A stretch of DNA of 64,000 bases from Prostheceraeus crozeri. Lineage: Eukaryota > Platyhelminthes > Polycladida > Euryleptidae. Below are positions 1-11,469 of the stretch, in pieces (position 1 is the stretch's first letter; each line of letters begins with the position of its first letter). The stretch covers positions 1 through 64,000 of the forward strand of contig CAJQUW010007129.1 of assembly GCA_907163375.1 (NCBI GenBank), in the 5' to 3' direction. The notes beneath the pieces were generated by a model. That model saw only the letters and a program-made list of their open reading frames with translations. It had not been told where the DNA came from and did no database searches. The translations under genes were made by a program, and so were the position numbers.

Positions 1-734
1 AATGGAATAGTGGGGAAGGTTACCCTTCCCTCCACACCGATCTCGGCAAGTTTGGCTCTTAAAATGTGAGTCCTAGGATAGTCAAAAAGTTTGGACGCGC
101 CTTGAACGTTTAATGTCTGCGCCGGTGGGGGTTGATGGCTGCGACGCGACCTGAGCTGTCGGCTCTTGCTGATATGGAGGCAAGAAGTTCCGTGTTGCGC
201 TGTGTATGTAACTATAATGTTTCTTAAGCATTATGAAATGTAGACTCGTTATGGGAATGTCCCAGCTTCAATTGCTTAACACAGTTAAGTCTGCAGGATG
301 CTGGTGGTTTTGACCCCGCTATCGGACCTCTGCTGGCTAGGCGAAGAGCTCACATTCTTATAGCGGGTTATTAATGATTCGGTAGTTGTGTTAGGTCTAA
401 GTACAATATAGATTAGCAAGGATCTAAAGTCCAACCTCTGAAAGGATTCCTTGCTAGTTTAGTGCGGAGCTGTCCTGTGGCCTATTGAAATATTGCGATA
501 GTAAATGCAAGCCTAAATGTCGGGTATGACAGTTAATTGCGGAAGGAGGTGGATAGCGCCCTCTCCACATGGTCAGTAGTGTTTGATGTCTGTGGCAGCA
601 AAGATGCCTATGTTGTAAATCTCTTGACACTAATACTACTTTTAAGAGTTTTTAGCTACGGCAGACGGTTCGTTTTAAAATTCTCCTATAGTTTCCTGTG
701 TAAGAGTGTAGGCATGGTAATATATTTGATCACA

Positions 735-1025
735 ATGTCAATCATGTGGGGTCCAGTATGTTGGACAGACAAAAACAGCCAGTTACATTGTAGTCTTAAT
801 GGCATCGGCAGTCTGTTCAAAAGAATCATCTCAAATACGTATTTAAGTAATCATTTTAATAGTTCTAATTCACAGTTGGGATGATGTAAGTATACAAATT
901 ATTGACTTTGTCGGATGTTCGTAATAAATCTGATACAGAAATTGCCTTCGAGCTTAACAGTAAGGAAGATTTTCATATAAGAACGCTGAACACCTTGCAT
1001 CCTTTGGGTTTGAATGACAGAGTGG
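735..1025 (+). pseudogene. GIY-YIG endonuclease remnant of Penelope-like element
   Basis: Short open stretches read as CGVQYVGQTK near 745-780 and, downstream, as an uninterrupted segment of about 38 residues ending LNTLHPLGLNDR (about 905-1020). The first is the GIY-YIG core. The second is the characteristic C-terminal strand of Penelope-type nucleases, where the R(T)L..L.P.GLNDR pattern is typical. The parts lie in different frames, so no functional protein is encoded as read. The enzyme would nick target DNA for target-primed reverse transcription. Confidence 0.7.
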
Positions 1026-2044
1026 TTAGGCGGAGGTTGCGCCTCTCAGAACACTGCAAATTCATTTTCATTTTTTAGTTCTCCTGATTAGCAGACGTAA
1101 GAGAAGCCATGGCCTTAGAAGTCGGGTAGAAAGAAATATCCTCCATCTAATAGTTGTGAGGATTATTCTCCAAGGAGCTTCAAGAGTGTGATGAAGAGCA
1201 ACAAAAATGACAATTTCTTATATTGCTGAAAATCGTATTATTGTGATAGCATGCTTAAAATTATGTATTCTAGGCTTCTTGATCAGTCGAATGACTATCT
1301 TCTTCGTTTTGACATACATAATGTTCATAGTAAATTATATAGAAACAAGATGGGATAGCTCTACCCGAAGACAAAACGCATATAGTGATTCCTTTCAAGT
1401 CTCATTTAGTTGACAAAACTTCATTTACCTTCTGTATTTAATGAGTAAAAGTGTCTTGTGCTTTAGTTCCAGAAAAAGCGAAACATCTATATCCTCCAAA
1501 GTGTACCATAATCTTAATAACCCTATTTGTTTTGAAATTCTTCAATTATAATAAGTTTCTTAATACGCCTGACAATTCATGGAAGTTGTTGGCATTTTAC
1601 AGAGCGATTGCAGCTGTGACTCGATGACCAGTTTTGTTTATGAGCCTTATGGGCATGTTTTTTTCGGTAATTTAGATATAATAAATGATCAGGTCTCAGA
1701 GCTATATTCGCGTATATGGCACTAAACACAGATTGTCTAGGTCTAAATATCATGGAAATCATTCAAAAGAGATCAAGCTGATTCCATTGAATAACTCATC
1801 TATATCTTCGTGTGTCAGTTCGCGTCGCTCTTCAACTTTAAAATCGTTGGCAGTGGATCTCTCCGTATTGAGGATAATTAAACCAAGGTTCCTTTGTTAG
1901 GTCATGATGTTAGTAAAGCTCGCATTCTTTCGTTGTTAATGAAGTTGTGGGTCGGCCGGAATGTTATATGGCCAGCACGTTTGTGTTGAATAATGGTGGT
2001 GCAATGATTCATCCTATAATAACTTGATGGGCGTTCCTCGTTTG

Positions 2045-2290
2045 TTTATTCTTTATTTTTTTTTGTCTTTTTTTTTCTTGTGATTGTTTGTGTTTGTTTG
2101 TTTGTTTTTTTGTTTTTTTTTTGTTTTTTTTTTGTTTTTTGTCGATAGTTGTGGTTGTTGTGGTTTTTTAATTTTTGTTTTTTCTTTTGTTGTTTGTGTT
2201 TTTTTTTTGTTTATTTTTTGGTTTTTTTGTGATGGTTTATTGTATTGTATTTGCTTGTTTTTTGATTTTTTTTTTTTGTTTATTTTTGTT
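2045..2290 (+). repeat. T/G-rich low-complexity run
   Basis: About 245 bases made almost entirely of T with interspersed G (TTTG and poly-T runs). It interrupts copy 1 of the tandem element just before the RT part and is missing from copy 2. It opens a long frame on both strands purely because of composition; neither is a real gene. It may be genuine simple repeat or an artefact of assembling noisy reads. Confidence 0.8.
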
Positions 2291-3640
2291 GTCGTAAAAG
2301 GCAATCCAACAACTTTAGTTTTCATATGTAAAAAGTTCTATCTCCAAAATTCTGATGGACGAGCTTGGTTTTTGACATAGATTCTTCCACTGCAGTAGGC
2401 AATGCAACTTATAAACCTGAGCTTATTTCTGATAAGGAAGTCCTTACTAAACACGTTAAAGATATGAAATCAAACTTTAATATTAATGTTAGTGACAAGG
2501 ACCTTAAACTACCAAAAACTTTTCTGGATTCCAAAATTGCATAAAAATCCTTATAAGTTTAGATTCATTGCCGGAGCCAGAAATTTGTACAACTAATAAA
2601 GTTATCGGTGAATATCAACAAAGGTCTGAATGTGATAAGAGAAAATTTCCAATAGATACTGTGAGTCAATCAGGTGTTAGCTAAAACTTGTGATAATTGG
2701 TTTGTGATGAAGAGTTATCCATAGACGTCAGAGATACGAAGTTGAGGAGTCAGTCAGGGTAAAGTAGTTAGTAAGTTAAAGAGTTAAGTTGGAGTAAAAG
2801 CAAGTAATAATGGTTATTCTTATTTTGTGGAGTGTAGCCTCGACTCAAGATTTTTTGGAATATTTCTACGTGAACGTCCACTTATGCAAGTTTTGACTTC
2901 TCTACTCTATTATACAAACTTTAGAATCAAGGTGCTATCAAGAATAATATTTTTTTCCATCCTTGATCTCACATTCAATTCCACTAATCGTAGATACTTG
3001 TGTGTAGGAATATGAGAAGTCGTTTTTCTCCAAAATCAAATATAAGGGGTTATTCTTGTTATGACGTGGACCATCTTTTAAGTGCATGCTTGATTTCTAT
3101 AGTGTCTGAAGTCTACATTTCGTTTTTCCGTGATTACGTGTTCAGACAAATTCGTAGGAGTATCCATATGTTGTAGGGAATTGCAGTCCTTTACTTGCCG
3201 AGCTTGGTTTCTGTTAAATTGCGAATTTGCTTTTATGATAAAATATTGGTTAAAAATAAAAAGTGTGTGGACACTAGCTTAAAATTATTGTCAAACACTT
3301 CGAGATATATATGACGATATATGCGGTAATAAATTACACGATTTCAATACCTTAACTTCCGCGAAAAATTTACCCGATGGAGCTTCTGCAGATAGAAACG
3401 GACGTGTCAATGACCAAAGCCGTTGTTTACCTCGATGTGAGACTCCAATCTAGTAGAGGACGGTCTTCGAACCATCAATATATCATAAGTGTGGAAGATT
3501 TTGATTTCCCTGTTGTTCTGTTGGACATTTCCAGACAGTTGCAATACCTTATAACATGGGAATTAATGTTATTTGCCGGCCAGGTTTTACGTTATTGTCG
3601 CATCTGCTCACATCTTGAAGATCTAATTAAACGAAATTAA
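2290..3640 (+). pseudogene. Penelope-type reverse transcriptase remnant, copy 1
   Basis: Several blocks of a Penelope-type RT can be read in order: a DKAsNN..F(I)CKkFYLQ-like block near 2290-2345, WIPKLHKNPYKFRFIAGA near 2520-2580 (the PKLHK..P block is a hallmark), a VFRQI block near 3140-3160, a YIDDI block near 3305-3345 that contains the catalytic aspartates, and EDFDFPVVLLDI... to ICSHLEDLIKR at 3495-3635. The blocks are in different frames owing to many indels. The RT would copy element RNA in the nucleus. Confidence 0.7.
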
Positions 3641-5120
3641 TATGACACTTTTTTGTGATGAGGCAGCAGAGGATATTGTAAGTCTAAAATGAAGGCATTA
3701 CTGTACTGAGAAAATCCTAACCGGTAATATACATTTCATAGGTCAAGTTTGGATATTTCTCAGCCAGGCAGTGACATCGCAGTGCGCATTTTAAACAATA
3801 TAATTAACACTGTTTTCTTAACATTTTTTTTTTATTGGTTATACCATTTCAGTATTTCACACATATATTTTAGTTTGTTTTGGATGTATCCGTTCTTTTG
3901 CGGTTGTTTGTTTTTGTTTTTACTATTACTATCAGTATTACTTATTATGTACACATATCATTACTGTATTGATTTTAGAATGCCAGCCGATATATGTTTA
4001 TGCGGGGCCCCGCCCGCCTGGGCTTTTCATGAGCGTTGCAGGTAGAGGGGCCGAAACGCAACCAGGCGGGGTACAGCTGCTGACGACTGGCTATTGTTTT
4101 ATTTGTTTTAACGTTTGTTCTTTTTTTTTATCGCTAACTACCCTAGTGTGATGAATGGACTGTGTCGGTTTACTGGTCTCCATGGGGTTGACATGGTGAT
4201 TACTAAGTGTCTATTTATATATAAGTTCCTAATCAATCGAGCCTGAAACTTTGACCAAGGAGATCACTTGTTAAGCGGCCTTGTACGATCTCGTACACTT
4301 AAGGGTGAATGTCCAGCCCGTATATAGCGCTATGTTATGGACCCCGGGTAGGGTCCGCCCGGCACGCAATCAGATCCGTCAAGTCTTTGTGCTTAAAGAC
4401 CTTCATGCATTCATGCATTTGTCGAGGATCACAAGTCAGAAGGACCATTAGGCGGTAAGGTCCAGCCCCGCTTTAGAAGCGGCTGAGTGAAAAATGGACT
4501 AGTGGGAAGGTCCTCCACACCGATCTCGTCAAGTTTGGCTCTAAAATGTAGTCCTAGGATAGTCAAAAGTTTGACGCGCCATTGAACGTTTAATGTCTGC
4601 CGGTGGGGAACGCACACCCCTGTCCCTCTTAAGGACAAACCTTATAGTCTTATTAACTATAAGTTTATTAAATTATGAAACATGTAGACGTCGTTATGGG
4701 AATGTCCCAGCTTCATTGCTAACACAGTAAGTCTGCAGAATGCTGGTGGTTTATGACCCGCTACTGGTACCTCTGCTGGCAGGCGAAAGCCTCACATTCT
4801 TATAGCGGTTTATTAATGACATCGGTAGTTGTGTTAGGTCTAAGTACCAATTAGATAGCAGGATCTAAAGTCCACCTCTGAAAGGATTCCTCTGCTTAGT
4901 ATGGGGTCCTGCATTTGAAATTTGGATATTAATGCAAGCTAAACGTGTATGACGTTAATGCGAAGGAGTGGATAGCGCCTCCCATGCGTCAGTAGTTGTT
5001 GATGTCTGTGGCAGCAATAGATGCCTATGTTGTAAATCTTCTTGACACTAATACTACTTTTAAGAGTTTTTAGTACCGGCAGACGGTTCGTTTTAAATTA
5101 TCCTAGTAGTTTCTCGTGTA
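3640..5120. other. Spacer between RT and nuclease parts; no gene recognised
   Basis: About 1.5 kb joins the end of the RT of copy 1 to the GIY-YIG part of copy 2. This is longer than the linker usually found in Penelope ORFs. It includes T-rich DNA (3800-3930), a GC-rich patch (4000-4080) and the unit boundary near 4490. It probably contains the untranslated ends of the tandem units, but no coding motif or ribozyme could be recognised. Confidence 0.4.
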
Positions 5121-5139
5121 ATGAGTAGAGACATTGTAT

Positions 5140-5510
5140 ATAGTATTGGATTCACATGTCAATCTCTGGGGGGTTGGGGGTCCAGTTACGTTGTTGGACA
5201 GACCAAAAACCGAAAGCCACATTACATTGTATTAGACTTTAATGGGGCATTCGGGCAGTCACAATCTGTTCAAAGAAGGAATCATTCTCAATACGTATTT
5301 AAGTAATCATTTTTAATAGGTCGAATCACAGTTGGGACTGAGGTGTACGTATACAAATTATTGTCTTTGTCGATGTTCGTAATAAATTGATACAGTAATT
5401 GCCTCCCCTTTCGAGCTTTAACAGTAAAGGAAGAGATTTTCATATAAGAAACGCTTGAACACCTTTGCGATCCTTTAGGTTGTTTGAATGACAGAGTGTG
5501 TCGGCGCGGA
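5140..5510 (+). pseudogene. GIY-YIG endonuclease remnant, copy 2
   Basis: Counterpart of the nuclease of copy 1. VGQTKNRK is readable near 5182-5215, and the same C-terminal nuclease block follows to about 5500, with extra bases scattered through it. Neither copy keeps a continuous frame. Similarity to copy 1 at the codon level is high wherever the frame happens to match. Confidence 0.65.
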
Positions 5511-6439
5511 GGGTTTTGCCGCCTCTCAGAACACTGCCAAATTCATTTTTTCATTTTTTAGTTCTCCTATTTAGCTGACGTTATTTAAGAGAAGCCATGG
5601 CCTTAGGAAGTCGGGTAGAAAGAAAATATCCTCCATTAATAGTTGTGAGGATATTCTCAAGGAGCTTCAAGAGTGTGCAGAGCAACAAAATAAGACATTT
5701 TTTTCATTGCTGAATCGATTAGTGATTGCATGCTTAAAATTTGTATTTAGGCTTCTTGATAGTCGAATGACCAATTTTCGTTTTGACAACATATGTTCAT
5801 AGTTATTTATATAGACACAGAGGGATAGCTCTACCGAAGACAAAACGCATATATTGATTCCTTTCAAGTCTCATTTAGTTGACAAACATTTCATTTACCT
5901 TCTGTATTAATGATAAAAGTGTTGTGCTTTAGTTCCAGAAAAAGCGAAACATCTATATCTCCAAGTGTACCATAAGCTTAATAACCTATATTGTTTGAAA
6001 TTCTTCAATTTATAATAAGTTTCTTAATAGCCTGACATTCAGGAAGTTGTTGGCATTTTCAGAGCGATTGCAGCTGTGATCGATGACCAGTTTTGTTTAT
6101 GAGCCTTATGGGATGTTTTTACGGTAATTTAGATATAATAAATGATCAGGTCTCATGAGCTATTTCGCGTATGCACTAAACACAGATTGTCTAGGTCAAT
6201 ATCATGGACAATCCATTCAAAAAGAGATCTGCGATTCATAGATAATCATATATCTCGTGTGGTCAGTCGCCTTCACTTTAAAAGTTGATGACCTTCCTCT
6301 AATTGGGAAAAACTGGGTCATGATGTTAGTAAAGCAACCGCATCCTTTCGTTTAAGAAGTTGGGGTTATTGGGGGGGGGGAAAAAAAAAAAGATAATGGC
6401 AGAGCAAACGTTTTGTGATGATAAGGAGTTGCAAGATCT

Positions 6440-7820
6440 CCATAAAAAACTATAATCGTTCCTGTCGATAAAGCATCCAACAACTTTTGTTTCATATGTA
6501 ACAGTTTTCTATCTCAAAATCCTGATGACGAGGCTTGGTTTTGGGACATAGATTCTTCCACTGCAGTAGCAATGCACTTATAAATGAGCTTATTTCTGAT
6601 AAGGAAGTCCTTTCCTAACACGTTAAAGATATGAAATCGCAAACTTTTCATATTAATTGTTTAGTGAGAAACAAGGACGATCACTTAAAACTTACCCAAA
6701 AACTATGATTTTCTGGTGATTTTCCCGCAAAATTGGCATAAAAAAAATACTCGTTATAACGTGTTATAGAAATTCGCAATTCTGCCGGAGCCCAGAAATT
6801 GTACAACTATAAAATAGTTATCGGGTGAATATCAACAAGGTTCTGAATGTGAATAAGAGAATGATATTCACATATAAGTTGACTATTGTGCACGTTCAAT
6901 CAGGTGAGTAATATGGTTTATGTCTTATTTTTGGAGTGTAGCCTCAGCTCGACTTCAAGAATTTGTTCTGAAGGATATTATCTAACGTGAAGGTCCACTC
7001 TATGCAAGTTTTTGACTTCTCTATCTTTTATACAACTTAGATCACAGGTGCTATCAGCAAATCAATATTTTTCCCTCCTGTGATCTCCACATTCCATTCA
7101 ACTACTGCGTAGAATACTTGTGTGTAGGATCTGAGAAGTCGTTTTTCTCCAAAATCAAATATAAGGGGTAATTCTTGTTATGACGTGGACTCTTTTAAGA
7201 AGCTATTGATTTTTAATAGTGTCTGCAGTCTTACATTTCTTTTCCGGTTACGTGTTCTCACAAATTCGAGGAGCTACCCATGGGTGGTGGAAAGATATGC
7301 TGAGTACCTTTATCATGTGCAACGACTTGATTATACTGTTAAATTTGCGAATTTGCGCTTTTATGTTTACTGTAAACTCAATTTGGTTTAAATTCAATAA
7401 AACAGTTTGGACCTAGCTAAATTATATAGTCAAACACACCTTCGACGATTTTTTAGACGAATATAGGACCGTAATTTTTTTTTTAAAAAAAAAAAATTAA
7501 AAATTTTTAACCAAGCATTTCAATACCTTAATTCGAAAAATTTACCGATGGAGTCTTCTTGTCAGATAGAAAACCGTGAGTCAATGGACAAGCCGTTGTT
7601 TACCATCGATGTGAGACTCCCATCTAGTAGTAGACGGTCTTTTCGACCTCAATATATCATAAAGTGGAAGATTTTGATTTCCCTGTTGTTTCTGTTTGAC
7701 ATTTCTCAGACAGTTGGCAATACCTTATATACATGGGAAATTAAATGTATTTGCCGGCCAGGTTTTATCGTTATTGTCGCCTCTTGCTCACATCTTGAAG
7801 ATCTAATTAAACGAACTTAA
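6440..7820 (+). pseudogene. Penelope-type reverse transcriptase remnant, copy 2
   Basis: Collinear with the RT of copy 1. The block IIVPVDKASNNF is clear here (about 6452-6487), followed by CK.FYLQ-like residues, the PKLHK region near 6690-6800 (more damaged than in copy 1), an RVLTNSR/TNCAPLL-like region near 7245-7310, and the C-terminal block ending CSHLEDLIKRT at 7815. Frames change repeatedly. Confidence 0.65.
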
Positions 7821-8707
7821 TATGACACTTTTTGTGATGAGACAGCAGAGGATATTGTAAGTCTAAAATGATGGCATGTACTGAGAAAATCCTAAACCGG
7901 TCATAAACAATTTTACTAGTCAAAGTTTGGATATTTCTCAGCCAAGGCAGCTGATCACTTCGCAGTTATGCGCATTTAAAAACTATTGTAATTAACACTG
8001 TTTGATCATTAAACATTTTTTTTTTATTGGTTATACCTATTTCAGTATTTTCCACATATATTTTTGTTTGTTTTGGTGGTATCCGTCTTTTTGCGGTTGT
8101 TTTGTTTTTGTTTTTTTACTATTACTATCCAGTTATTATTATTATTACACACTATTCATTACTGTATTGATTTTAGAATGCCACAGGCCGCATGAAATAG
8201 AAAGTTTATGGCGGGCCCCGCCCGCTCTGGGCTTGAGCGTTTCAGGTAGAGGGGCCGAATTAACGCAATCCAGCGAGGGTACCTGCTGACGACTGGGCTA
8301 TTGTATTTATTTGTTTTTAACGTTTGTTTTTTTTTTTTTATCGCTCAACTGACCCTAGTGTGATGAATGGACTGTGTCGGTTACTGGTCTCCATGGGGTT
8401 GACATGGTGAGTTACTAAGTGTCTATTTTATATATAAGTTCCTAATCATCGAGCTGAAACTTTGGACAAGGAGATCACTTGTTAAGCGGCCTTGTACGAT
8501 CTCGTACACTTAAGGGGGATGTCCAGCCCGTTATAGCGCTATGTTATGGGACCCCCCCCCCCCCCGGGGAGGTCCGCCCGGAACGCAATCAGAGCCTCTA
8601 GTTCTTGCGCTTAATGTTCCTTCATGCAATGCATGCATTTGTCGAGGATCACTAAGTCAAGGGACCATTAGGGGTAAGGTCCAGCCCCGCTTTAGAAGCG
8701 CCTGCGT

Positions 8708-8840
8708 GAAAATGGAATGGTGGAAGAGTCCTCCACACCGATCTCGTCCAAAAAAAAAAAAAGTTTGGGCTCTAAAATGTATGCCTAGGTTAGTCAATAA
8801 GTTTGACGCGCTCTTGGAACGTTTCATTGTCTGCCGTGGG
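8708..8840 (+). mobile_element. Stub of third Penelope-like tandem copy
   Basis: The start of the unit (ATGGAATGGTGGAAGAGTCC..., then the GTTTGACGCGC motif) recurs a third time and breaks off at about 8840. There the sequence passes directly into the 165-bp tandem repeat. A run of A bases at 8749-8762 is absent from the other two copies. Confidence 0.7.
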
Positions 8841-9435
8841 AACGAAGCATCGGATGGGAAAACGGAGGGCAGATTCGGATTCAGCGTCAAATTCTGCATC
8901 GGCATGGTGAATTTGAAAGCCATCGGAGAGAAAAATTTTTTAAAATTTTTCTGAAAAGCGACAGCGTTAACGGCGAAGTTGGGATGTTTTGGGCTGTAGA
9001 GCCAAAACGAAGCATCGGATGGGAAAACGGAGGTCAGATTCGGATTCAGCGTCAAATTCTGCATCGCCATGGTGAATTTGAAAGCCATCGGAGAGAGAAG
9101 ATTCTTCAAAACTTTTCGAAACATGAGAGAGTTTAGGGAGAATTTGGGATGTTTTGGGCTTTAGAGCCAAAACGATGCATCGGATGGGAAAACGGAGGGC
9201 AGATTCGGATTCAGCGTCAAATTCTGCATCGGTATGGTGAATTTGAAAGCCATCGGAGAGAAAAGATTCTTCAAAACTTTTCGAAAAACGAGAGAGTTAA
9301 GGGCGAATTTGGGATATTTTGGGCTGTAGAGCCAAAACGAAGCATCGGATGGGAAAACGGAGGGCAGATTCGGATTCAGCGTCAAATTCTGCATCGGTAT
9401 GGTGAATTTGAAAGCCATCGGAGAGAAAAAATATT
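8841..9435. repeat. 165-bp tandem repeat, about 3.6 units
   Basis: The motif AACGAAGCATCGGATGGG (AACGATGCAT in one unit) starts at 8841, 9006, 9171 and 9336, an exact 165-bp spacing each time. The last unit is cut at about 9435. Units are roughly 90% or more alike. Because 165 is a multiple of three, long open frames run through the array on both strands (for example 9149-9448 + and 8657-9124 -). A 55-residue repeat protein is possible, but composition and the two-strand openness argue for satellite DNA. Confidence 0.9.
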
Positions 9436-11110
9436 TGTTTCCTATTAGCAGATTTGCGATTTTTGATAATTTACGTATATCTATAAAAGTGTTCATTATG
9501 TTTGACTGTTAGCTAGTTCTCCACTTTCATCCTTCATTTGCAAGCGATGCGGCACGGTGTAAAATGCAGGTGATGATTTCATTGATAAACAAGTGAAATT
9601 AGTTGATTCTCTCCAACTGCATTGGTCGGAATTTGATGGATCTTTGCGGATATTGCTTGAAAATTGGCGAAAAGTTCTGTATGTACATGTAGTCTTGCTT
9701 TTATTATCGATAAATGAAATGTTAAACATCTTTGTTTATGACGATAAAGAGGCGATTCAGCGAGAATCGTTGCGGACTTCCTGGTGAGCTGACACATTTG
9801 GATATTTTGGAATGCAATGTTTGACACCTGTTAAATCCATTAATTGAAGAAATGAGGTAAGTCTGATCCGTTCGCAAATGTTTATGGCTGCATTTTCCAA
9901 TCAACATGGCTAGGGTAAGTTTCTCAGGTTTCATTTGTTCACAGAAATATGGCTTGACTTATAAGCACTTTGTTCGCAGCTACAGATTCAATTTATCATA
10001 TTGACTTGATTCAGTTTGTCATCCATAACTCATCTCAGTTATCTCTTAATTGAACAGTAAGTATATCTATGAGCGACTTGTACTTTGAATGAAATGAAAT
10101 GATGAAATCTCAATCAAGGTCGGTGATGCAATTTACGGTATGGAGTAACCTCCACAGCGGCACCAGAGCCCTGTCGCTGCGTCGTTTCTGGTAGCAGATT
10201 CGACTTACTTCGACGTGGCAACCCTCGGCCCCGGGTATCATTCCTGGGGTGTCTTTGGCGGGAATGCGTTAGAGTAACGCTAACGAAGCAGTCGGAGGAA
10301 GAAAAACTCACGGGCTTAGATGCATCACTGACTAGGCCATCAGAAGTAGGATGTCCCCTAGATAAGTTGGCCACCTTAATAAATTAGTATGACTTTTCCG
10401 CCCCTACCTTGATCGGATGACCTGTCTGGGGGTAGTGTTGAATGCAGCGAGTTCGACAGTCAGTGAATCTAGCAGGTACCCTGATCGAATCAACCATTCG
10501 AGAAGGACCGACCTGATAGATGAGACGGAAGTTTAATGCTGCACTCAATTCGCCAGCAGCTCCGATCGTGAGAGGGTGGTTCCTTCTCACCTTGAGGGTA
10601 GTTAGGTTAGGAATTAAGGACCAATACCTACTTGCAAAAATACACAAATGAATCCTTCCACACATCATGATCCGTTATCTAAAATGCATGAGTTAGTAAA
10701 AGTATAACAATTTATCTGAACATTACCTGTAATAGGCTTATCTGAGGTGTGTAGACAAGACGTAACCCTCTCTGAGAAAATCTCATTGACGGAAGAGTCG
10801 ATTGCTGATTAGATACGCCTACTAAGGAACAGTTAGATCAGATTACGTCAAAAAACCGTCAAAAGGTGTTATAGAGATAAGTGAATCAAGACGAAATCTG
10901 TTGTATGTTTTGTTATTGTAATTCCCAGGTTCGCTAAGGTTACATAGATTTATCTTAAGATTTTTGATGATTCAACGAAGCATGGAAATAATGTACATGT
11001 ACATAATTGGCATATCAGCAATTACTCAGCAGTCATGTATGTGAAGTACGTAGTCTTTATTTAAAATATATATTTCATATTTCAGCCCCGGTCTCCCCTA
11101 ATGATGTAAA
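9436..11110. other. Intergenic; no gene recognised
   Basis: No convincing coding frame or known element was seen. A GC-richer patch at about 10110-10670 stands out from AT-rich surroundings and contains the inverted motif GTTAGAGTAACGCTAAC near 10270; it may be part of an unrecognised repeat. Any 5' exon of the hAT gene downstream would have to lie here. Confidence 0.5.
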
Positions 11111-11114
11111 CACT

Positions 11115-11400
11115 GGTTTCTGGCTGGGCGCGGCCCCTGCCTGTCCTTCTGGTCAAATTTTTTACAGTGAAATGTTTTTATGAATTTTATGTTCATGTTC
11201 CTCTAAAGCTTTAGCTAACTGATTATCTGGGCGCGACCCTTATCTGTCCTTGTGGTCAAATTTTTTACAGGGAAATGTTCCTATGAATTTTTTGTGCATG
11301 TTCCTCTTAAGCTGTAGCTAACTGATTATCTGGGCGCGGCCCCTACCTGTCCCTCTGGTCAGATTTTTAACTAACTTGATATAAGGGCGCGTCCCAAGTG
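11115..11400. repeat. 103-bp tandem repeat, about 2.5 units
   Basis: GGGCGCGGCCCCTGCCTGTCC-like starts occur at 11126, 11229 and 11332, each 103 bp apart, with a partial GGGCGCGTCCC at 11385. Each unit carries a GC-rich head, a TGGTCAAATTTTTTACAG middle and a GTTCATGTTCCTCT tail. The array sits directly upstream of the first visible exon of the hAT gene, inside what is probably its first intron or promoter. Confidence 0.85.
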
Positions 11401-11469
11401 CTGCCCGAATTTATTTAGAATATCACATTCATGTTTTGATGTATCTTTCAATATAATTTTTATTTGTAG

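Larger units (their letters stand above)
1..4490 (+). mobile_element. Penelope-like element, tandem copy 1
   Basis: First of two head-to-tail copies of a ~4.2-4.5 kb unit; the opening bases recur near 4491 and again near 8708. Parts recognised on the + strand: a GIY-YIG nuclease remnant (about 735-1025), a region matching the tail of such ORFs (1080-1200), an N-terminal/RT stretch (about 2290-3640) and a spacer to 4490. Penelope-like elements carry an RT followed by a GIY-YIG endonuclease and are often found in tandem, which fits. The RT of this copy is followed by the nuclease of copy 2. Reading frames are broken by many short indels, so no long ORF remains. The family call rests on RT and nuclease motifs read by eye. 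Confidence 0.7.
4491..8707 (+). mobile_element. Penelope-like element, tandem copy 2
   Basis: Second copy of the same unit, collinear with copy 1: the GIY-YIG remnant lies at about 5140-5510 and the RT remnant at about 6440-7820. It is about 270 bp shorter than copy 1, mostly because the T/G-rich run at 2045-2290 has no counterpart; that place instead holds a G10 run followed by an A run (about 6371-6391). Most other differences from copy 1 are one- to three-base insertions or deletions rather than substitutions. The segment ends where a third copy starts. Confidence 0.7.

Noticed and set aside
2053-2380. Lys/Asn/Thr-rich ORF on the - strand and Phe/Val/Cys-rich ORF on the + strand.
   Set aside because: Both arise from a T/G-rich low-complexity run and have no protein-like composition.
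3900-4500. Hammerhead ribozyme, as found in many Penelope-like elements (CTGACGA present near 4078).
   Set aside because: No GAAA partner and stem arrangement could be fitted around it.
8657-9448. Repeat-protein genes on both strands of the 165-bp array.
   Set aside because: Openness on both strands follows from a period divisible by three; no start context, splice signals or flanking coding sequence support a gene.
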